From assembly GCA_010015655.1 (NCBI GenBank), contig ML976673.1:16832-80831 (forward strand): a stretch of 64,000 bases of DNA, in the 5' to 3' direction. The translations under genes were made by a program, and so were the position numbers. Origin of the DNA: Bimuria novae-zelandiae CBS 107.79 (taxonomy: Eukaryota; Ascomycota; Dothideomycetes; Pleosporales; Didymosphaeriaceae). The first letter of the stretch is position 1. Each line of letters begins with the position of its first letter. The notes under the pieces are model-generated. The model was given only the letters and a program-made list of their open reading frames with translations, was not told the origin of the DNA and ran no database searches. This document shows positions 58,701 through 64,000 of this stretch, piece after piece.

Positions 58701-61126
58701 GGCTATTTTCTATTTATCTTCTGCCCTAATTCGGACGCGGTGGTAGGCGTCCCTTAGGTCTAGTTTAGTATAAATCTAGGCATCCCCTAGTTAGTTAAGG
58801 GATTTCTGTATTAAGGGAAGTAGGTATTAGTTCTTTATTATAACTATATTTAGTCCCCTGTAGTTAACGTAGAGGCGGAGGCCTTTATCCTTTTTCTTTA
58901 CGAAAAGAATTAGTGCCCCGGCGCTTAATCGCGATAGTTAAATAAAGCCCTATTTAAGGTTCTTCTAGATATAGTCGCGCAGAACTACCGACTCTAACTC
59001 TAATAAACTATAGAGTGGTCTAAAAGGCACTTCCTTACCTTCCTTAATATTAATCTTTATCTTGTAGGGGCTATGGTTAGTAAGGATGCTTGTGGCTTCT
59101 TTAGAGAAGGCTTCCTCCCACTATCCCTAGTATTCTTTAGGTAGCGTCCCGAGTGGGCCTCCTAATGTGTCCTTTAGGGTGGCATATATAATAAAATAGT
59201 TATTTACTGTGTCTTTAGCCGTGCCGGCGAACTCTTCTACTAATTTAGTAAAGATCTTAGTTTATTTGCGCTTCCTATGGGCGAAGCGGATAGTCTTATT
59301 ATAGAAGTTTATAATAGGGTTCTATTCTGCTAGCCAGGGCATTCCTAGGACCATGTTAAATCCACTAATGTTACTAACTATGAACAGGCAACTATCGCTC
59401 TTAGTTTTACCGTAACTATCTGTAATAGTGTAGGGGAGCTTCGCCTAGCCCAGAATGCCTAAGTCTTGTCCGTTTAGCGCCACGTAGCGTTTGCCTTTTA
59501 TTATTATTACTATAACCCCTAACCGCTTTATTAGATTACTACTAACGAAATTCGCTTTGGCTCCGTAGTCTACTAGGGCTTTAATCTGTTATTAGTTGCC
59601 CTTATACTATACTTCACCGTCTAGCGCGATTAGTAAGCTATCGCTCTTATTTCTAAAGGTCTTTACGGCTATAACTAGTTATTATTAACCCTTATTATAG
59701 TTAACCTTGCCTATAGACTATTAGGCCTCCTAGTCTACAGCTTGTCTTTCCCCGCCTTAGCCTTGTACTTTAAACAGGACGCCTTATAATGGCCTAGTTC
59801 GTGGTAGTAGAAGTATTGGTTCTTGTTCTTGTCCTCTACTACTTAAGCCTTCTTCTTGCTATCCTTATCGCGACGGTCGCTATCGTGGCGTCTCTAGTAT
59901 AGTCTTGTATTATTTAACCTAGATCGCTTTTAATCGCGCCTTTTATTAGCTAGCTTATTAAAAAAGTTATTATTAATATCGTGTGTGCGTTATTTTCTTA
60001 ACTTATAAGGTTTTAACGCTCGCTAATACATATTTACCTTTACTTCTAAGTAAGAGAGGCTCTTCTATTCGCGCGACTACTATTCGAGGCGTTCTTAGAT
60101 TTTCTTGTCTAGTGCCGTGTAGAAGTTATTAATATAGTCTTTATTATTATTATTTAAGGCCTTTTCTAGGTCGTATTCCTCCTATTAGTCCTTAAGGTAG
60201 TTAAGGAGTTCTATAGGGGTCTTCTTGCCTTATTTAACTACCTTAATCCTTTGGCGAGCGGCACTCTTTCGCTTTTAAGCTAATCCTAGGGAGTCTACTA
60301 TAGTCTGCTATAGAAGGTCTTAAGTAACTTTCCTATGTCGCTTCCGCTCTAGGATCTTGGCGACTATTTAGTTCTAGTAGTTACGTTATATATCTCCTAA
60401 GTATCTTACTACGAACCTAACCTGCGCTTTATTAGTTTTAAGGGTAGGTAAGAAGTTAATATAGTCCTCGCAGGCCCTTTTTTATAAGTTTAGTTCCTTA
60501 TAACCTCTGCCCTTAAATTAAGGAGGTTTTAGTGGCTTTAGTAGCTATGCGTCTAGGGTAGTAGCTACTATTTAGATCTAACGTTCTTTATCGCGGCTAG
60601 TGCAGGCCTGGCCTTGTCTATCCTTCTTTCGCGGGCGTTAGATGCTTCTAAAGGCCCTAGATTAGTCTTAACTAGCATTATCTAAGCTTAAGGACGCGTC
60701 CTTTATTAAGCTATTACTTAATAGGTTATTACTTGTGTCTTTAGCCTCGTCCGGGTTACCGTGACCCTCCTCGGGCTTTAGGGAGTTATTAGAGATACTA
60801 GTAGTTATTATCTCGTTCCTAACTAGGGTCTTGCCTTTAGGTTGGTAACGCTCTACTATTAGGGAGGCCTCTAGTTCCTAGATGCGTTGTTAGAGCTGTA
60901 GCACGCCTAGGCGTTCTTAGAGGGTAACTTCTTCTAATTATTAGTTATTATTACTACCTATAACGGTAGGGGAGTCTTTCTCTAGGTCTATAAGTGTCGT
61001 TAGGTCTTTTATAGGCGTTGTAACTATTAGAGGCTCTTATTTAAAGGGTCCTATAGGTAGTAACCTGCTTTAAGGGTCTCCTACTATTTTTAAGGTCTAG
61101 CGGGTAACTCTTCGTGTCGATTCCAT
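55750..61126 (-). pseudogene. Gypsy-3 gag-pol, RIP-broken
   Basis: The gag ATG is at 61126 (MESTRRVTR). A zinc knuckle near 59780-59825 reads YFYYHELGHYKASC, with Cys changed to Tyr. The reverse transcriptase has [18 protein letters not shown] (58867-58920) and an intact catalytic box VYLDDILIYS (about 58549-58578). RNase H starts FDPRRPLRVETNALG (about 58072-58116). Integrase should follow at about 56500-57400 but I could not place its HHCC residues individually. The lower limit is approximate. Confidence 0.8.
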
Positions 61127-61166
61127 CGTATAGGTGAATTAGATATAAGGGGGTAAGGGATCGTAT

Positions 61167-61339
61167 TATAAAAAGCGCCCTAACTACGGGCGACTTAGTC
61201 TATCCACAGTACTAAGGCGATTCCTTAGAGAGGGAAGAGAAGGGCTGCGGCGAGGGAAGTAGATAGGCGGAAGGCCCGGATAGCGCCGGTCTAGAGCGGA
61301 CTAGGGCCGTCGAGGGCCCTCGACCTACGACTCGTGACA
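61167..61339 (-). repeat. Gypsy-3 LTR, right copy (173 bp)
   Basis: Begins TATAAAAAGCGCCC and ends GACTCGTGACA. Same length as the left LTR, with nine transition differences. ATACC follows at 61340-61344. Confidence 0.92.
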
Positions 61340-63612
61340 ATACCGTCACTTAGTAAAGTGATAAGTACCCGGGACGTTGTCTTTAACAAAGAGTTAGTAT
61401 TCGACGGGAAAATTAAGGACCTTATAGACAGTCTTATACACAGCACGCTTCAAGAAATAGTAACGCACGTAAGAACTATTAAGTTACTAACTCTTACCTA
61501 ATAACTATAAATAGACTCCTTTTATAAGGATAAAGCTACTGTAGATTTGTTAGAATAATAAGATAAAACAGATCCACTAGGCTACTATTAAGGAAGGAAG
61601 ATTAGGGATAGCTACTTAACTTCTCTAACTACACTACCACCTGTCGCGTTACTTGCATAGTTAATAGCTAAAGACTAAATAAGTCTAACGCAACAAGCGT
61701 CCTCTATAACTATCCCCTAGGCAGTAGCTTTTATAGCGGGAACCCAAGCTAGCCGTGTTAGAAAATACAAAGGAGAAGTTATAGATAAGGCTAAGATAAT
61801 AAGAATGCTCGCTAAAGGCTTAAAGCCCTATTAAAGTTAACTTCTACCTCTATTAACGTGCCGAACCAAGCTTAAGGATTACCTAATAGGCGAAATATTC
61901 TAAAAGGCTAAGCAAGTGCACCACGCAAGCCACTAAAAGATAAAATTATAGTTAGAAATTCTAGTAAAGAAAATTAAACTAATAGGATAGCAGATCCTTA
62001 ACTATATGTAGGTATACACTTATAAACTTAATAAGCACTATTGCTTGCTAAAGTGCAAGACGCGACTAGTCGTCTAAGGCAATTAGCAACGAAATATTAC
62101 CTCGTAAGACACTTACGTAGCTACGCTTGCCAGCCAGTCATTCTAAATAATAATGGCAATAGCAGCTTACTATAATATAGAGCTTACGCAGTACAACGTC
62201 ACCAACGCTTTTATTCACGCAATAATAGATCGAGAGGTGTACATAAGAATGCCTCAGGGTTATTAGAAGCCTGGAATAATATTATAAGTAAATAAAGCAC
62301 TATACGGCCTTCACATTTTACCACTCCTCTAGTAGAGAGAATTTACGACAACGCTTAAAGCGCTAGGCTTCTAGATAGTGCCTTACGAGCTATGCTGCCT
62401 AATTAAAGATAGAGTTATTATATTTTTCTACGTCGACGACATCATACTCGCGTACTACAAGGACAAAGAATAAAAAGCTTAATAAGTAATTAAACGCTTA
62501 CAAGACAAGTACACTTTTACTAAAGGAAACAACTTTTAATAGTTTCTTAGTATAGAGGTTATACGGGACTAAATAAGCCGTAAGATTTAACTATCACAGG
62601 CCTCCTATTTGGACAAGATTAGCTAACTAGTAGACAAGATAAATATTTAATATAACACTCTAATAGCTGCGATTAAATTACTACTAAGGAAAAGGTTGGC
62701 AACACTAACTAAGATTAATAAATTTTAACGCAAGATTAAATCGCTACTCTTTACTATAGTTACTACCAGGCCAGACATTGCCTTTGCAATATCACGATTA
62801 GCTCGATTTCTATTAAACCTAGGGACTAAGCACTAAGACGCAGCAGACTAAGTTTTCCTATACCTTTAAAGCACAAAGCAGCGAGCCCTATAGCTTAGAG
62901 GTAACACTAGACTTTAGATTATAAGCGATGTATTATTTGCTAATAATACAATAGACCGCAAGAGCTCCTAAGGTTACGCTATTAAGCTCTTTAGTAGTCT
63001 TATTACCTGGAAAGCAAATAAACAAGACACTATAATAATATTAACTACTAAGGCCGAGCTGCTGGCTCTCTCTTAGGTAGCTAAGGAAGCACTCTTTGTC
63101 TTAAGACTACTTTAAGAACTTAAGATTAAACTAGACGCGCGCATAGTTACTATTTAGTACGATAATAAATAAACTATACGCCTAATAACTAAGAAGGTTT
63201 CCTGCCTCTAAACCAAACTTCGGCATATGGACGTCCATAACTACTAGATCTAATAAGAAGTATCTATGAGCAGAATTAAGGTAGAGCATGTGCAGTTAGC
63301 GGACATAATTACTAATAGCCTTATAAAGGTGCTCTTTAAGAGTAAGTAGGAGGGTTTTCTCTAATAACTTAGATTAGTTAATATAAAGACTAATGTATCG
63401 GCGCAGATTACTTAAAGGATTAATATTGGCGTATCTCCTAGCAGAGGCATGTGGGAGTGCGTGTATAAGAATATAGCCTCGAATGAATTAAGTGCCTATA
63501 GGCCTGGTACGAAAGGATACGGAAAAGGTACTGAACTACAAAAGCCCCAAGCTCCTCTAAATACACCTCTTCCCAGATGGCTAGCTAGCACATAACTGCC
63601 ATAGGTTGACCG

Positions 63613-63697
63613 TCGGTCTGATGGATCCGAAATAGGTCCGAATCGGATTCGTAGTTCCCCATCGGTCTGATAGATCCGAAATTGGTCCGATACGGAT
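63613..63697. repeat. Tandem repeat, period 49 bp, in the Copia 3' untranslated region
   Basis: TCGGTCTGATGGATCCGAAA at 63613 recurs as TCGGTCTGATAGATCCGAAA at 63662. Both continue with GGTCCGA and CGGAT. It lies between the RNase H end and the 3' LTR and is less AT-rich than the surrounding DNA. Confidence 0.7.
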
Positions 63698-63886
63698 GAG
63701 TGTCGGTTTTCGGATGATCTCGAATCCTGTCTTGACTGGCCAAGGGTTCTCGTGTCGACGAGCGATTGTTCCTGTTACAACTAAGGAGGTAACAAATACT
63801 GTGCCTCTTAAAGAAATTTAAGAGTAACTTAAAGACCTTATAATTGCATAAGTGCCAGCTTAAAGAGTTTCCAAGCTAAAGGGGTG

Positions 63887-64000
63887 TGTCAGATAAAATA
63901 AGCTGCGGTAAGGTCAGATCTGTATAATCAAGCAGGGACCACTTGGCTTAGCACACTAGCAAAATATCCGAAACCAACTAAACATAGTGGATAATACAAC
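63887..64000 (+). repeat. Copia 3' LTR, truncated by the window end
   Basis: The first 114 bp of the LTR, starting TGTCAGATAAAATAAGCTGC, are visible and align without gaps to 51364-51477. The target duplication on this side cannot be read. Confidence 0.88.

Larger units (their letters stand above)
54155..61339 (-). mobile_element. Gypsy-3: complete Gypsy retrotransposon (7,185 bp) nested in Copia
   Basis: Two 173-bp LTRs (54155-54327 and 61167-61339) differ at nine positions, all transitions, with no indels. ATACC flanks both sides (54150-54154 and 61340-61344). Coding is on the minus strand. A possible accessory frame lies antisense between the pol end and the left LTR (54720-55740). It is the youngest layer at this end of the window because it interrupts Copia. 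Confidence 0.92.
51567..63560 (+). pseudogene. Copia polyprotein, RIP-broken and split by Gypsy-3
   Basis: ATG at 51567 begins MAQLLNRDSTVHLNTSADY. A zinc knuckle CLACRQRHSIRDC lies at about 52549-52587. The integrase N-terminal zinc motif region LWHKRLGHPGLAAIKHL lies at about 53298-53350, and RAAIYLYNRTPNYANH at about 53880-53930. After Gypsy-3 the reverse transcriptase reads MPQGY*KPG and NKALYGL, with the active site FFYVDDIILAYY intact (about 62422-62458). RPDIAFAISRLARFLLN (about 62770-62820) and RNase H TTKAELLALS (about 63045-63075) follow. Many stops prevent expression. Confidence 0.85.
51364..64000 (+). mobile_element. Copia (Ty1-type) LTR retrotransposon, interrupted by Gypsy-3, runs off the window
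   Basis: The 5' LTR starts TGTTAGATAGAATAAGCTGC at 51364. The 3' LTR starts TGTCAGATAAAATAAGCTGC at 63887 after a purine-rich run (AAAGGGG) and is cut by the window end. The order gag, protease, integrase, reverse transcriptase, RNase H is that of Copia. Gypsy-3 (54155-61339) is inserted in the integrase/reverse transcriptase interval. Without it the visible part is about 5.4 kb. The frames are heavily RIP-damaged. Confidence 0.9.

Noticed and set aside
1..64000. tRNA, rRNA and CRISPR-like arrays
   Set aside because: No B-box/cloverleaf candidate and no regularly spaced short repeats with unique spacers were seen on reading; a tRNAscan or covariance search was not possible here.

Overview
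The window is a piece of a filamentous ascomycete (Pezizomycotina) nuclear genome, most likely a dothideomycete-type plant- or soil-associated fungus. The evidence is short GT-AG introns with CTAAC/CTGAC branch points, the fungus-specific gene NST1, fungal mL40, a very small metallothionein, and LTR and Fot1/pogo transposons damaged in the way expected of RIP (repeat-induced point mutation). I cannot name the species.

The window has three compartments. (1) 1 to about 21,240 is AT- and TA-rich repeat DNA. Reading frames there carry TAA/TAG where Gln or Trp is expected. The clearest structure is a Fot1-like transposase gene (8,861-17,480) split by a complete minus-strand Gypsy element (9,726-16,788, target duplication TTATC). 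(2) About 21,240-36,540 is a gene island of normal composition with six host genes: mitochondrial GatA amidase (+), a 26-residue metallothionein hidden by a 132-nt intron (+), phosphoacetylglucosamine mutase (-), NST1 (-), a Rho2-type GTPase (+) and mitochondrial ribosomal protein mL40 (-). Two related MITEs of about 130 bp lie in its intergenic DNA. (3) 36,541-64,000 is again transposon DNA. Three Fot1-like elements stand end to end and share single TA dinucleotides (36,541-45,519; 45,522-47,658; 47,661-50,678), with the start of a fourth at 50,681. The first holds a chromodomain Gypsy element (36,883-43,720, duplication TAATA). The third holds a 902-bp insertion with 14-bp flanking repeats. 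A Copia element then runs from 51,364 past the window end and is interrupted by a third Gypsy element (54,155-61,339, duplication ATACC).

The host genes are housekeeping or stress functions and do not form a pathway: mitochondrial translation (GatA, mL40), cell-wall precursor synthesis and wall-integrity signalling (AGM1, Rho2), and metal/salt stress (metallothionein, NST1). The mL40 gene is the last before the right-hand transposon block. A Fot1-like element ends only 9 bp upstream of its furthest upstream ATG. The most interesting items are the metallothionein gene, the TA-sharing row of Fot1-like elements, the transposon abutting mL40, and an antisense ORF in the second Gypsy element whose six spaced cysteines fit the Zn2Cys6 pattern exactly.
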